A stretch of 64,000 nt of DNA from Phoebastria nigripes (Eukaryota > Chordata > Aves > Procellariiformes > Diomedeidae): assembly GCA_035582835.1 (NCBI GenBank), contig JAYKAV010000460.1, forward strand, positions 26,860 through 90,859, given 5' to 3'. Positions 51,101 through 63,761 of this stretch are shown piece after piece (position 1 is the stretch's first letter; each line of letters begins with the position of its first letter). The notes under the pieces are model-generated. The model saw only the letters and a list, made by a program, of their open reading frames with translations, did not search any database and had not been told where the DNA came from. The position numbers were made by a program, and so were the translations under genes.

Positions 51101-51300
51101 GCAATATAAGCACTTAATCCAACTCAAATACTAAAGAGGACATAACCTTTTAAATCATCTTAAATATTTACGATGCCATAAGCTCTTAAACTTCCTGGAA
51201 TACTTAGCCTTCCTTAAAACCTCATAGTACTCAAAGTCCCTAGAGCAACATAAGCACCTAAACTGCTTCAAATCCTTCCAAAGGACACAACCTTTAAACC
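51101..51300 (+). repeat. Imperfect direct duplication (about 55 bp, 143 bp apart)
   Basis: 51101-51157 and 51244-51300 align in the same orientation. Both have GCAA[T/C]ATAAGCAC[T/C]TAA at the start and AGGACA[T/C]AACCTTT at the end. The spacing between starts is about 143 bases. The sequence between them (TAAAC/CTTAAA/CCT words) is of the same character, suggesting decayed longer tandem units. Confidence 0.6.
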
Positions 51301-51561
51301 AACATTCAGGGTCTAATTTTTAGAAATATTTTTGTTTCTTCAGGCACAATTCTGCCTGCTTTTGTCCACCAATCAGGTAGCTATTTAAGTACTATTCACA
51401 TGCTTCCCTTGACACAATACTTCCATTTGATGGAAGATATATGCACGGGAAAGACCTAGAGCACCCTGCCACACCGGGAAAGTCAACGCAAGTAATGGAA
51501 AGGATTCCCTTGGTGCTAAACCTGNCCAGCATTCAGCTTCACAGAACAAGAAGTAACAGAA

Positions 51562-52137
51562 TGTCCTGGTTTTGGCTGGGACAGAGTTAATTTTCTTTCT
51601 AGTAGTTGGTATAGTGCTATGTTCGGGATTTAGTGTGAGAATAATATTGATAACACACTGATGGTTTTAGTTGTTGCTAGGTAGTGTTTACACTAGTCAA
51701 GGACTTTTCAGCTTCCCATGCTCTGCCAGGTGCACAAGAAGCTGGAAGGGAGCACAGCCAGGACANCTGACCCAACTGGCCAACGGGGTATTCCATGCCA
51801 TGCGACGTCATGCTCAGTATATAAAGCTGGGGGAAGAAGAAGGAGGGGTGGATGTTCAGAGTGACGGCATTTGTCTTCCCAAGTAACCGTTACGCGTGAT
51901 GGAGCCCTGCTTTCCTGGAGGTGGCTGAACACCTGCCTGCCGATGGGAAGTAGTGAATGAATTCCTTGTTTTGCTTTGCTTATGTGCGCGGCTTTTGCTT
52001 TACCTGTTAAACTGTCTTTATCTCAACCCATGAGTTTTCTCACTTTTACTCTTCCAATTCTCTCCCCCATCCCACCGGGGGGGAGCGAGCGAGCGGCTGT
52101 GTGGGGCTTAGTTGCTGGCTGAGGTTAAACCACGACA
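51562..52137 (+). mobile_element. Solo LTR of an avian endogenous retrovirus (TGTCCTGG...CACGACA family)
   Basis: A complete 576-bp LTR begins TGTCCTGGTTTTGGCTGGGA and ends GGTTAAACCACGACA. The 5-bp direct repeat CAGAA lies immediately on both sides (51557-51561 and 52138-52142), showing it is a single LTR left after recombination or inserted as such, with no internal retroviral genes. U3 contains a CRE-like GACGTCA (51804-51810) and a TATA box TATATAAA (51818-51825). The R/U5 part has ACTGTCTTTATCTCAACCC and the GGGGGGAGCGAGCGAGCGGCTGTG motif known in this family. A 5-bp duplication fits ERVL-type (class III) elements, but the class is an inference. One N lies at 51766. Confidence 0.92.
51818..51825 (+). 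promoter_or_regulatory. LTR TATA box
   Basis: TATATAAA lies 257 bases into the LTR, preceded eight bases upstream by a CRE-like GACGTCA. Both are part of the normal U3 promoter of this LTR family. Activity is not known. Confidence 0.65.
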
Positions 52138-52142
52138 CAGAA

Positions 52143-54120
52143 ACACAAGATAGTCATCAAAGCCTTCACAGCACCTTGTACCTTTAAGCAATGTCTGACA
52201 ATGAATCAAGCCAAGTTCATCATAGTATTTCAGCTTCAACTTATGGTAGCAATCAAGAAATCACAAAATTTGACATCTGCAAGAACAGCAGCAACGTGAT
52301 CTCTGTGTGGGAACCCAACAGTAAATATTAAAAATAGAGCCAGTATACAAGCCACATTTAAGAAGTGTTCAGCTAACATGTACACAACCACACACTACTT
52401 CAGGACTTTAATTCTTCAGGATGGTGTCGCCCCCCATTCGTTTTCTAGCCTGATTATCTTTTTAACAACTGTGTGGTGAACTTAAGTCACTCTGTTTCCT
52501 TTCCCCATAAGCCTTTCAGATAGGTCTGGAGAGAGCAGAAAAACCCTTCAGAGGAAAGCAANTGACACACACACACTTGAGAGGCAAAGGTCCTTCTCCT
52601 TCCAGAATTTCCTGGTTCAGGCTTTTAGTGCTTCCTATAGCCTGGGAAGGGAATTGTCCACGTTCCACTCTAAAGGATATCTCATTTTTACTTCCAAGAG
52701 TGAGTGGAGCATTAAGTGAAACATTAGTGCCATAGATGCTCTTGAACAATTGAGAAAAGTTACAAATATGAGGGTTTTTTAAATTTTGAAATTCACATGA
52801 CAGGTAGTAAATGGTAGGTCAGAGTCATGTTGCTCATTCTTAGGATGTAAATAAAGGTAAAGCTGTCCATCTTCAGAGCACACTTAAAAACTCCCATTTG
52901 CCAGACTTCTGCATGACAAGCAAAGTCAATGAATACATGCATCTGCAATTTTTTNAAAAATTAGTTTTACATGAATCATAAGCCATGTCAATAAAAGTGC
53001 TGTATCAATGTATGTATCAATGTATCAATGAATAAAATATTTGAAATATACAGCTCAACATTGAAAAAAATCACCATTATGTTGATGTTTCAACATGCTG
53101 AAAATCTGAATGTTTTGGAGTGCTCCTACAGCTATATGGCAATGGCTTAAGAGTTTTGAAGAGTCTGTGTTTATGATGAGCCTAGTGAGCAATTACGACA
53201 TTGTGCAAAACATTATGAAGTCCATTTTATCAGTGTTTCCATTTTATTTGTACCTTTACACTCTTACCAATGAAATCAGTTGATGTTCAAATATTTGACT
53301 ACCTCACCCTATAGTGGCTGGTCTAATACCACTGAGAGTTAATGGGCAATTCATAACTAATGCCTTCTGGTCAGCCTCTGTTTTCCCTGAATTGCTACCA
53401 ACTCTTTCTTTTTCTCCTTTTCCATGGTCTCTTCTATATATATTTATAAACTGCCTATTTCCTTACATTCCACGATACTCAGTTTCACCTATGAGCACAA
53501 AACAGGTACAAACTTTTCAGCTATTTGAGTCAGTATCACTATTGCAAAATAATGCAAAAATGTGTAGCATTTTAAATTATGAAACAGCAAGCTACAGTGG
53601 ATACAAATGTTGGCTTTTGAGTAAGTCCTAAACATACTATTTGGGTTTTTACCTTTGGCACTTCAGAAGTATCATCCTACTGTTTCACAGCATGCTACCG
53701 AAGTAACTATCCACTGACTCAATTTGAAGAGCACGGGACCGGGTAAGTCACTAACTCAGTGCCATACCTAGCATCATGGAAACAAGATATTGGCTGATGG
53801 ACCAAAAGCAAAGACGTTGATAAATAAGAGCTCATAAATCATGGTTAAGTGTCCAATGAAGAACTACAGGTACCAGCATATAGCACTTTCATTTCCAAAT
53901 GCTGATTAGGATAGAAAAACACTAGGAATGTGCACAAGAAGATTAGAAACCTGGGCACAAACCAGGGAGACTCTATTTAGAAAAACAGACTAAATGCTTC
54001 ACCTTACAAGCACTGAGGAGAGTAGTANGTACTACAACCAATGCCCTGTCCAATGAACTACCTCAACAATATTGCTGCTATCAGCGATACTCTTTACTAT
54101 GTGCCATACTAAATTCAGCA
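52143..54120. other. Unassigned AT-rich sequence
   Basis: No gene identified. A short imperfect TGTATCAA repeat lies at 53001-53030. Frames such as 53314-53631 (105 codons, +) have no recognisable features. Confidence 0.5.
53001..53030 (+). repeat. Short imperfect TGTATCAA tandem repeat
   Basis: Three TGTATCAA(TG) units with a four-base spacer in one junction. Confidence 0.8.
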
Positions 54121-54123
54121 TAA

Positions 54124-54174
54124 TATACATATGTGTGTGTGTGTGTGTGTATATACACACTCACATACACACAC
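54124..54174 (+). repeat. (TG)n / (TATACA)n microsatellite
   Basis: ATACATA followed by ten GT units, then TATATACACAC and interrupted CA units. The two halves are partly inverted complements and could pair. Confidence 0.9.
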
Positions 54175-54307
54175 CACTATTTATTACAATACAGAAGATG
54201 ATAGAAGATTATGATGAAAAGATACTTAATTTTCGGCTTTTGGTATTAGCTTCCATTTTTTTCCTAACTACTGATAAACAAGCAATAAGTTTGCTATTGC
54301 TTCATTT

Positions 54308-54400
54308 ATCATATAACCATAGAAAAAGGAGTTGAAAAGGACAGCCCTCCACAGGTCATCTAGTTCTCCTCTTTAAGGTATCTGTTTAAAGGTTCCCTCA
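54308..54400 (-). mobile_element. CR1 3'-end remnant
   Basis: On the + strand, ATAACCATAGAAAAAGGAGTTG, then AAAAGGACAGCCCTCCACAGGTCATCTAGTTC, is a decayed antisense CR1 3' terminus. About 90 bases are recognisable. Given as short blocks here, the key words are CCATAGAA, AAAAGGAC and GGTCATCTAGTTC. Confidence 0.55.
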
Positions 54401-54404
54401 GAAA

Positions 54405-57360
54405 TGTGAATAGAGAAGGTGAGAACAAAAGTTCAAAACATCACCCTTTAAATGACAGTTTTAATGGATATAGACTAGATAAAAACAATTCCTGCTTCAG
54501 TACAGTTTCACACATACAAAATACAAATAGCCCACTGGTCATATAAGTATATGTGAATATTTGAAAACATTTTAATTCTGTAAGAGACCTCTACAGTTAC
54601 AGACTCTAATCCACTATCTGAGCAGAAAGTGGTAATATTACATTACTCACAGGTAAGAAAGGGGGGCTTTTTACAGACTTTTTTATGACAAGGATCCCCG
54701 TGGTCTTATTTAACTAAGAAAATGTCTACATTAGGAAACAGTGGAGCCCAACAAGAATGGCTTACACAGCAGAACAGCTGGAGCCAAACACTTTACACCC
54801 ATGCGATATGTGCTTCAGGACACTTTATTTTGTACCACTGAATACTTTTGGTCCATTTTTGGAGTACTTGCCCTTGTTTAGCTTCATCACCAGGAAGGTT
54901 CAAAGGGAACCTAGTTTATCCTGATAATTTTGAAGCGCAGTCCTGATTTGAACTAAAACACTAACCGAGATGCTACCTAAGCCTATTAATCCTAAGATGA
55001 TAACCATTTTCTGTTCTAGGCATAGACCACATTATTTTTGTTTTGTATGGCGGTTGGTAAAGATTTCTTTTGCTGTGGCAGATTTATATCTTTTATCTCT
55101 TCAGACAACTGAGTATTTCCAGCCATATTTGGGGACTCAGCTTCGTAAGACAACTCCGGTATAGGAGCAACCCATTTGCAGACAATGAAGAGCTTTGGAA
55201 TTTAGCTGTAGGGCTTCAAACCAAATTTCTCCAAAGACACAGGAGGTCTCAACTTCAAAATACCCAAAGGCTTCTATTTCAACACAAGTTTTAGAGGACT
55301 TTACAGTAATGTATGCATGTTGGGGGATTTAGAATGATAAACTTCAACATGCGTGCACTAAATTATTGTAAAATCAATTAAAATTAATCTAGAAAAATTT
55401 GATCAGAGTCACTGATTTTTGCAGTTGAAAAAACAGAAGTACATCTTTTACTAACATATGGCTGGGGATTGCTCACGTGAGACTGCACAGTTTCAGACAG
55501 CTCATCTGGAGCCCATCTCCCCCATGTTCAACATTTTCATCAGAAACAAGAACTGAGAGATAATGACCTCTTGGGGGAAGGTTGATGACCTCGATTCTGC
55601 TCTCAATAACTGTCTCAGAAATCATTTATCATATCTTGCAAAAATACAGGTATAAGATGCACCCTGAGAATCAAAATACCATTTAACTGCTCCACTGAAG
55701 AGCTCTTTCTCCCTAAAAGACCTGATGACAGACCATTTTTTCCCCTGAGCAAAGATACCAGCTAAAACTGTGATTCTTTCTCTGTCAGAGTAAAATTAAG
55801 GGAAGGAGGTGGAGAGAAAGGGGATCACATTTTAGTTTTATTCCACTGATGCTGCTGCCTGTCACTAAAAGATGAAGGGCTGAAATCCCATCAGTCTGGA
55901 TTTGCAGATCTGAGGATGAAGAATTAGTATTTTTCTGTTTTTGCAGAAAACTCCTTGATGTATGGCTCCATTATTGAATGTTAACAGCTGCAGTTTAAAT
56001 TACAAATGAGGTTCTATTAGCATAACCCGTACTTGGTTTCTATTTAAAAATATGATTTTAGCCAAAATTGTGTCAGTTGAGAACCTACATGTTTTCATTT
56101 ATTGCTACAGATAAAGGAGAGAAGCAATTTTATATTTCACTACTGCAAAATATGAGGTCTAGAATAGCAAAAACATTAAAGAATACTTTTAAGATACTAT
56201 TGATATCTCCTTCAACAAAAGGGACAAGAGGCGAGTGAATGGTCCTTAGCAACGATGTAGAAAAGAAGGCCTTAAACAGGCGGCAGTGCTGATGGGGCAA
56301 AAACCAAAGTGTCTTTTATAGTTGTCTCTCCAAACCAATTTTCTAAATAAGATTATTTTAAAAGCCCTAAATTGCATTGTGGAATAACTGTTTAATTAGC
56401 TTTGGTTTCCATCATGGATGTTTTCATCAAAATACACTACACAACAGATGGTTTCTGCTCTTATACTTTGCAACTACAGTGTTTGTGCAACTACTGTCTT
56501 GCCCTTGGAAAGCTGTTTGTGTTTAATGTATCTCATATTGATGGTTTTAACACATATAAATATGGTGGTTTTCTGACATATACATATATCAGAACTCATG
56601 AAATTGTTACTCTAAATAGCCAAGTTCCAACTGCACTGTGGTTGCAGTGTTATCTTCTGTAATATTACACAGCACTTCAAACTGCACAACAGCAAGTGAC
56701 GACAGTATTCATTCCAAGTATCTGAAGTTAACTCTTTTCACATGAAACAGTCAAAAACATCATCGTCATCGTGGAGCACAGTCAAGGTCTGGGCACGATC
56801 CCCGCATGGCTCAGGGGATGCACATAACTCAATGGCGGAATCCAAAGAGACCCAGCAGCCCGAGCCAACCATCGCTGCAAGCAGCCGGACAATTTTGGAT
56901 GATTTTGGGGTTGGTATGCTTATGCTGGAGTTACCGTCTGTCTGTACCTAGTCATTAATGTTTTCTATAAAGTTCCTTGAAATCCTCAGATGAAAAGCAC
57001 TGTATTATTACTATTATTATATATGTCATGACTTATGCCCCAAAGGATCTCACCATGCTTTGTTAACTGTATACAAGAATCCCTTCATTACCATTCAAAT
57101 GCTTCTACCTCTGAAGCGTAACACTGCAGCTGTTTACCAACAGACAATAATCCTATAAAAACATTTACTGATCTTATATGAAGAATCTTGTGTTCCATTA
57201 CAAATGCATGTTTCATACCATGTCCAATTCCTGAGCGGCTCAATGCCAGGGAACTACAACTGCATGCAGGAGGACATCAGAGTCTATAAAAGCATCATTT
57301 CAGCAAAAGTCTGCTTAGTAGGCATCCTTATTTAGTCTGTCTCCCATCTTTCACTTCCTT
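54405..57360. other. Unassigned sequence
   Basis: No gene identified. A weak exon candidate at 55105-55158 is described under findings. The block 56760-56940 has more CpG than its surroundings but no recognisable product. Confidence 0.5.
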
Positions 57361-57400
57361 GTATATACATATATATATATTCCTTATATATATACACACA
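57361..57400 (+). repeat. (TA)n-rich microsatellite
   Basis: Two AT-dinucleotide tracts separated by TTCCT, ending in ACACACA. Confidence 0.9.
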
Positions 57401-57404
57401 CCTC

Positions 57405-57935
57405 AGATTAAACTAATACAACTCCATCTCTCACAAAGTAGAAAATGAAGAAAACTGACAGTCAGAATGGGCATAAGGTCCAATTAATCTATGCTCTCAA
57501 CCAAGTAATTCAGGAATCTAACCATCCAAAATCCACTGGAGACGAGATAGCTTATATAGGCTGAAGAAATGAAGACACACTGGTAAAAAGTTTTCCTTCC
57601 TCTCTTGCCTGCTTTGTGACTTGAGACAAGATGCATAGCAGACAGGTAGTTTTAGAAAAACTATCAATACATACTTATACTTTCTAAAAATGCCTGCAAC
57701 AATCAAAGCATCTTTCCCTTTTTCCCTATTTGAAACTTCAGGTTGCCTTTAAATTTTGAGGCACGCCGACAACGTGATGGGAATTTTATTCCCTACCTAT
57801 GTCGAATGGGATTGACCCCATGTGGAATTTTCTATTATTAAAAAAACAACTGCTGATTTAGATGCCTGTGCTGTGGACAACATTTGCTCTGTTAATTTTG
57901 TTGCAGTCATTAACGAGGTTTTTTTAATGGATACT
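57405..57935. other. Unassigned sequence
   Basis: Short interval with no gene or repeat recognised. Confidence 0.5.
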
Positions 57936-57938
57936 CCT

Positions 57939-57996
57939 CATTCACTGGACCCAGATATTCCCAGATTCATTCAGTGGACCCAGATATTCTCAGCCT
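57939..57996 (+). repeat. 29-bp tandem duplication
   Basis: Two adjacent 29-base units starting CATTCA[C/G]TGGACCCAGATATT differ at only a few positions, which makes this a fairly recent small duplication. Confidence 0.85.
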
Positions 57997-57999
57997 GTA

Positions 58000-58490
58000 G
58001 GATCTACTCAGTTTGAACCCTCTAGCNGGGTCAAGACAAAATGTCAATCATAAAATAAAATTTATAGTTCAATACAAATACGCACAGTTCTTCACTACTC
58101 AAACATCCTCTGTTTAGTGGCACCTTGGCTGAACTGCCCTTTTCATTTTCTCAGAACTAGGGTCTTTTTGGTGGATTTTCATGATAACGCATAAAATGCC
58201 ATTCAAAACTAAACATTCTTAAAGTACCAGAAGGATAGGAATATTACAAATCCAACTCAAATAAAGCCAGACAATCGTGAAAAAATCAAGCCTATAAAAC
58301 TTGTATCATCTACTATATAAAAAGCCAGCTTGTCAGCTTCGGTGAAGTTCTGCGTATTTACCAGTGAGAATCTTGGCCAGCAAGTACTGACATGACAGTG
58401 TTCCTAAGGGAAATATTTTGTTAATGTTTACAGCACATGGCTTACTGATACCAAGATACAAACACTGGTGAATGTTATTTTGTGCAAATA
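58000..58490. other. Unassigned sequence
   Basis: No gene or repeat recognised. N at 58027. Confidence 0.5.
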
Positions 58491-58491
58491 T

Positions 58492-58612
58492 TATATTTAT
58501 ATATATATAAAATATTTTTATTTTATAATATAAATATATAATAAATATATAATTATAATACAAAATCTAATGTTTCATATTATCATATAATTTTATATAT
58601 ACACATATAAAA
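58492..58612. repeat. AT-rich low-complexity tract
   Basis: About 120 bases made almost only of TATA/AATA words, with several self-complementary stretches. Confidence 0.9.
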
Positions 58613-58614
58613 TA

Positions 58615-61515
58615 CCTAAAAATTATTAACATGAGATTGCTTCCCTTATCTGAGCACTTCCTTTAGGCCAGTTTGCAAGTATTCCTTAAAAAAAAATAAA
58701 ATCCCTTCCTCAAGTTGAATGTAGATTCCAGGAGTCAGGTATTCTCTGTAGTTTTACACTATTATACATGCACTCTGCGACTATGCAATACTTAACTAAA
58801 TGTACCCCATTTTAAGTAACAATTAAAAGATGGAAACAAAATGAAAGAAACAACCCAGATAGATACAAAAAGTAATATTCAAAATGAAATTAAAACTGAA
58901 AGAAAAATGTGATACACCCCAATGAGGCTAATCAATCAGCCATAAGTAGAAGTACAGAGGTACTGCTTACAACAAGCAATCATGCATTTCTCCTACAAGA
59001 GGACAAGTATAATATTGAGACCATCTTTGAAGCATATTCTACTGTTGTCCATAGTTTCATAACACCAATGTTAAAAACACACATCAAATAATTCAGGTAA
59101 GTCTAGCCGTCCAAGGTAATCATTCAAATACATGGCAATTAGCCACAAAAAGACATCTAATAATAAGTTACGCTACAATTTCTTTGTCATATGCCTGTAT
59201 TTTAACTAAAAAGCAAATGGGAACAACGTACATTCCTTCCAATGCCTTTTAGACCCGTTCAACTATTCCGCTTCAATAAAGTGCTCCCCATATACAGTTC
59301 CAATCCATGAACACCGGAACCGAAGAAAGTGGTATGTTATCATCCCATGTTAGGCGATGTAGTTGCTATTACTCAAATATAGACAGCAGTTTAAATTGCT
59401 AAAGAAATCTACAATACTTCAATACAAATGGAAAATAGCATTTCATCACAATCTCATTTAGTAGAACACATTATCAATATTAGTTGATAGTAGAGCAATC
59501 TTTTTCAAATTGGAAAGTCACCTAATTACTTGTTTTTAAAAATTAGCTAAAAGCACATTTTCATCTGTTATATTAGCACCAGATTTTTTCAATCAGTCTT
59601 TTATTGCAAGCTATACTAAATTAACAATGCTGGAGTCTCATGATACAACCCTTTTACTATCTTACTAGAAATTAAGTAATGACATAGAGTTAAAACATTT
59701 GCATTTCTCAACCTAGAGACAAAATATAAGAAGAAAAAACTCAAAATCTATTGATATTTCATAGTTAATGTTAAAATGGCATTTGAAGAGCATTTTTTTA
59801 ATGGTTACATACAATGTCTAAGCAATATGGAAAATGTCCTTTTAATAAGCTCGTATGTATCACCATAACCACAAAGAAATAAATAATTTCAAAAAGAGTT
59901 TTGTTTACTCATGTGAAAGCAAGATGTTTTTGTCAATGTCAGCAGTAACATTCCTGCCTCTTAAGTCTCACATTATGTCACATGAGATGGAATTTATCTG
60001 CTTTAACATTTAATAGAAAAGTTAGATGTCTAAATTTGTGCCAGTAACCTTAGGCTATTTTTATTGTCAGTGACAAGAAACAGGCATCATCTCATCTTAA
60101 GACAGACACAAAAAGAGGCTATGGGAATCCTCCCCTGGAAGCCTCCATCTCTCTTCACTGACTAAAGAAGTCTACAGTGACCAGCTCAGATTTACACCAC
60201 CTACGTTTTTAGACGGCTAACGTTAGGGGAAATTAATCCCACTCTTGACATCCTTCCCAAAGAGTACATGAGAAAAGTAAGCGTAAGATGCAGAAAAACA
60301 GAATTCTCAACAAGCATAAAAATCAAAATACACTGTCCCAGAAAAATTCAAAAAACAAGACCCTTTTGTGAAAATAGCAGGGGATCTGTACATTTGAAAT
60401 GTCATGAAGTGTTTGATCTCCAAGCCAGGACAGACTCAATCATTTCTAGGAGCTTAAGAATATAGAGAATATTTTGAGAATATGCTGACAAAGTAATATG
60501 CCTCTTCTGATTATGAGTAAGCAGCAATTTTCAAAAGCTTATAATTCAGTGCAATAAGCATAGACGTTCAGAGGCATGGCAAAAGGCACATCTTATAACC
60601 CATTAAAGCTTCTCTCTCAAATTTCAAGTCCTTGCTCAAAAGCAAAGCAGAGAGTTCCTAGACCTTTTTTAGAACGTTTTTTTTTCCATTTTCAGAAACG
60701 ATACACCCATCTCACAGAAGCTTTTGCAGAGGCATTCAGCCTATAGCAAAACTGGACAGAAAATGTCTGCCAGACTAATAGAAGTTGAAATTCAAGAAAA
60801 CTGACATTTAAAGAGAGAGTTCCTTTTCCCTAAGTATTTCAAAACACAAGGAAGTCCCTAAATCACACATTCCTGGAAGGTGGAAGACTAATTGTGAAGT
60901 TATCACTGTACATTTGCCCAGTTTTTCCATGTTTCCATTGGCATCCACTTGAATTACAGACTGTCCCAGAACGGCCATTTGCAAGTACCTGAAAACAGAG
61001 CTTATAATGAAATTGTTAGGTCACTTTATAGGTCTCATTGACCTCTGACAAGACTTCAGGAAGACAGCTCTTTCTATTGTGGATTAATGGAGCTCTCCTC
61101 CAAGGCTTTGTCCCTAGATTTGTCTTTTTTTTCCAAACACAAAATGATACTAAAAATGTATCTTCCTTTCCATGGATCAAGTGAAAAAGATACTCATTTT
61201 AAACATCCAAAATCCCCATCATGTGACTGTCCACATCGCATGAATTATGGTGCTAGTTCATAGCTAAAAAATACTTTCACAGACTTCAATGTGATTTTCA
61301 TAGTTATATTCACAAGTCTTTAAATATAATTTAACACATTTTAGAAAGCTCTCAACTTCTGCCATCCCTCATCTTTAGCCAAAACTTAAGTAAAAGCCTA
61401 AACTGAATAGCTAAATACATCAAAATAGGAAAAAATACAAAAAGAAAAAAAAAAAAAATTAAAATATCACAAAATAAAATAGCAGAATCTTGTCTGATTT
61501 TGCTTACCTATATAT
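58615..61515. other. Unassigned AT-rich sequence
   Basis: About 2.9 kb with no gene or mobile element recognised. An A14 run ends near 61459. Positions 59760-60060 are complex, AT-rich and repeat-free, and could be conserved noncoding DNA, but a single sequence cannot show this. Confidence 0.5.
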
Positions 61516-61520
61516 ATTCC

Positions 61521-61850
61521 CAGAATCATAGAATAGCTGAGGTTGGAAGGGACCTTAGGAGATCATCTAGTCTAAACCCCTGCTCAAGCAGAGTCAGATG
61601 CAGCAGGCTGCTTGTCACCGTGACCCACGGGGTTTTGAGTATCTCCATGGATGGAGACTCTACAGCCTCTTTGGGCAATCTGCTCCAGTGTTTGACCATC
61701 CTCAAGGTAAGGAAGTTTTTTATATTATGTTTAAATGGAATTTTCTGCATTCAATTTGTACCCATTGCCTCTCACCCTGTCACTGGGCACCAATGAGGAA
61801 AGCCTGGCTCTGTCTTCTTTACACCCTCCCATCAGGTATTTAATGTGAGA
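61521..61850 (-). mobile_element. CR1 LINE, 3' end (5'-truncated)
   Basis: On the + strand, CAGAATCATAGAATAGCTGAGG, then GGAAGGGACCTTAGGAGATC, is the antisense CR1 3' UTR end. It is followed by the C-terminal coding region. On the minus strand, FLTLRMVKHWSRLPKEAVE is readable, matching the CR1 C-terminal 'FFTLRVVKHWNRLP' seen also at 12716-14127. About 330 bases are present, and similarity stops near 61850 (TCCCATCAGGTATTTAATG). It belongs to a different, somewhat more diverged subfamily than the 12.7-kb copy. Confidence 0.9.
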
Positions 61851-61854
61851 ATGA

Positions 61855-63760
61855 AACNTTATTCAGTATTTTACTGTTCAGGAGAGGCAAGGATCTTGTG
61901 CCTAAATTAGTCCAACCGCTAATCATACGATATCACCCAACCCACACATCATGCTTGGTGCTATACAAAATCAGGCTAGCATTTTTAAGATTCAGAAATT
62001 ATGTATGTATATATGAATTATACAGTATCATGCCTACACTATAGATTACTGTAAGACACCTGCTTACTTGCCAGCCATTTGTGACCATTTCCTGGTTTTG
62101 GAGATCTGAATTTTAATTTGCAAAGGATATATGTATATGAAATGCACTACANAACAGTAGTTCCCCATTAGGTAATAAGTAAGGGTGCCTCACTCAAGTT
62201 TTTCCACTCTTATAAATGGCAGAGCACTAAAAATACCTACAAGGTCTGAGACTATAGCTCACCAAACAGTTTAAGCTGCAGAAACCAGCACAGCTGCCAA
62301 AAGAAGTTATCATGCACTCCCCCACATTCGGCTGCTAATTCCCACCCCCATCACCCTTTGTACCAGTCATGGCCCTTGGACAGCCATATGGGAGAAGGCT
62401 GGGATAAACCCAGCTGAAAACAAAACCGTACAAATAATTGGTTATTTTCAGCCAGATCCATTCTCCAAATTCATGAACAGCTACACATGCTGAGGGAGAA
62501 CGACAATACNGGGAGGGGAAAAGAAGCTGGCACTGCTTCTTACACAGACGTGCCAGGCTGAAGTGTTCATTGAACGCTTAGGCTAAAGCTAAGCTGTCAA
62601 CGGAGAGACACAAGCTACTCAAGGAGTAATACTGAATTCCCTAGGCATTACTTTTAGGATGAGCTGGATCGGCCTCTGGAGATTCCTGCTTCTCTCCTGA
62701 GGGTAAGCAGAATCTATGACGACTAACTGATATTTAGCTGCTTAGTTTCTACCTATGTAAGTTAACTCAGATCTAGACGAGTATAAAATGGTAGAGTAGC
62801 AGGTTTGTGACTCTTACAGCACTTCATTTCCATTAACAATTGCCATTTGGAAAAAAAAAATTGTAGTATAGCTTACCATCACACAAACATAGGAGGAGTA
62901 TGTATTTTCTGTATGCTCCACAAATTTCTTCCTAAACCATATTTTACATCTATAAGCAATACGTTTCAGTGACGTGGTACTGTATTCCTCCCAAAGAGCA
63001 TGTAAATCCACAGTAGAAAAAGCCACAGCCACAGTTCAGTTATAAATCACTTACATTTCTTCAGAGTCACTTAGTCACCTTGCTGTGCTGTCGGAAGGGA
63101 CGGTCTTTTCCTTCTTGCTCAAACTGGTCCTCCTTTCAGAAGTGTCTGTCACCTCTATGGCAGATAAGGACAAAAGGTCCTTAACTTTCACTTGAAATTA
63201 TCTAAGGGTAGGAAGGGAAAGGAACACAGTAAGTGCAAGCATCCATGTTGTGTTTTATAGCAAGGTATTACAATCACCTCTTTAAAAGACACTTCAGTAC
63301 ATTTACAGGCCCATTCTTACATACATGTACTGCATACCTTGGAAGAAATCCCACGTTTTGTATCTTGCTTTCTTTGTATGAAACATGTAAAGTAGTCACC
63401 ACTCCTAAAGTAGTCACCTACTCACTCCTGAGATTCATAATAACAAGATTATATTACTTTAAAAAGCGTAAGTGTAAAAATTAAAAGATAATTTCCTATT
63501 ATTGATTATTCATTTTGCACCACCAAGAAATCTGGAGTACTTTTGGCAGGGTTCAAGCAGGCAATCACGATTTGCTGAACACAGGTTCACTGGAAACCAT
63601 CTTGACTACCCATTATTGATAATTTTTCTAATCTGAATCTTCTGTTAAACAAAACAGCGCGCTATTGCACANCTTACTGCTCAGAAAGTGAGAGCTGGGG
63701 TTTATGATGGATAGCTCCATGAAAACTTAAAACTCACCACTCTGTCAAGAGTTAAAACCA
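61855..63760. other. Unassigned sequence
   Basis: No gene or mobile element identified. Ns at 61858, 62152 and 62510. Confidence 0.5.
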
Positions 63761-63761
63761 T

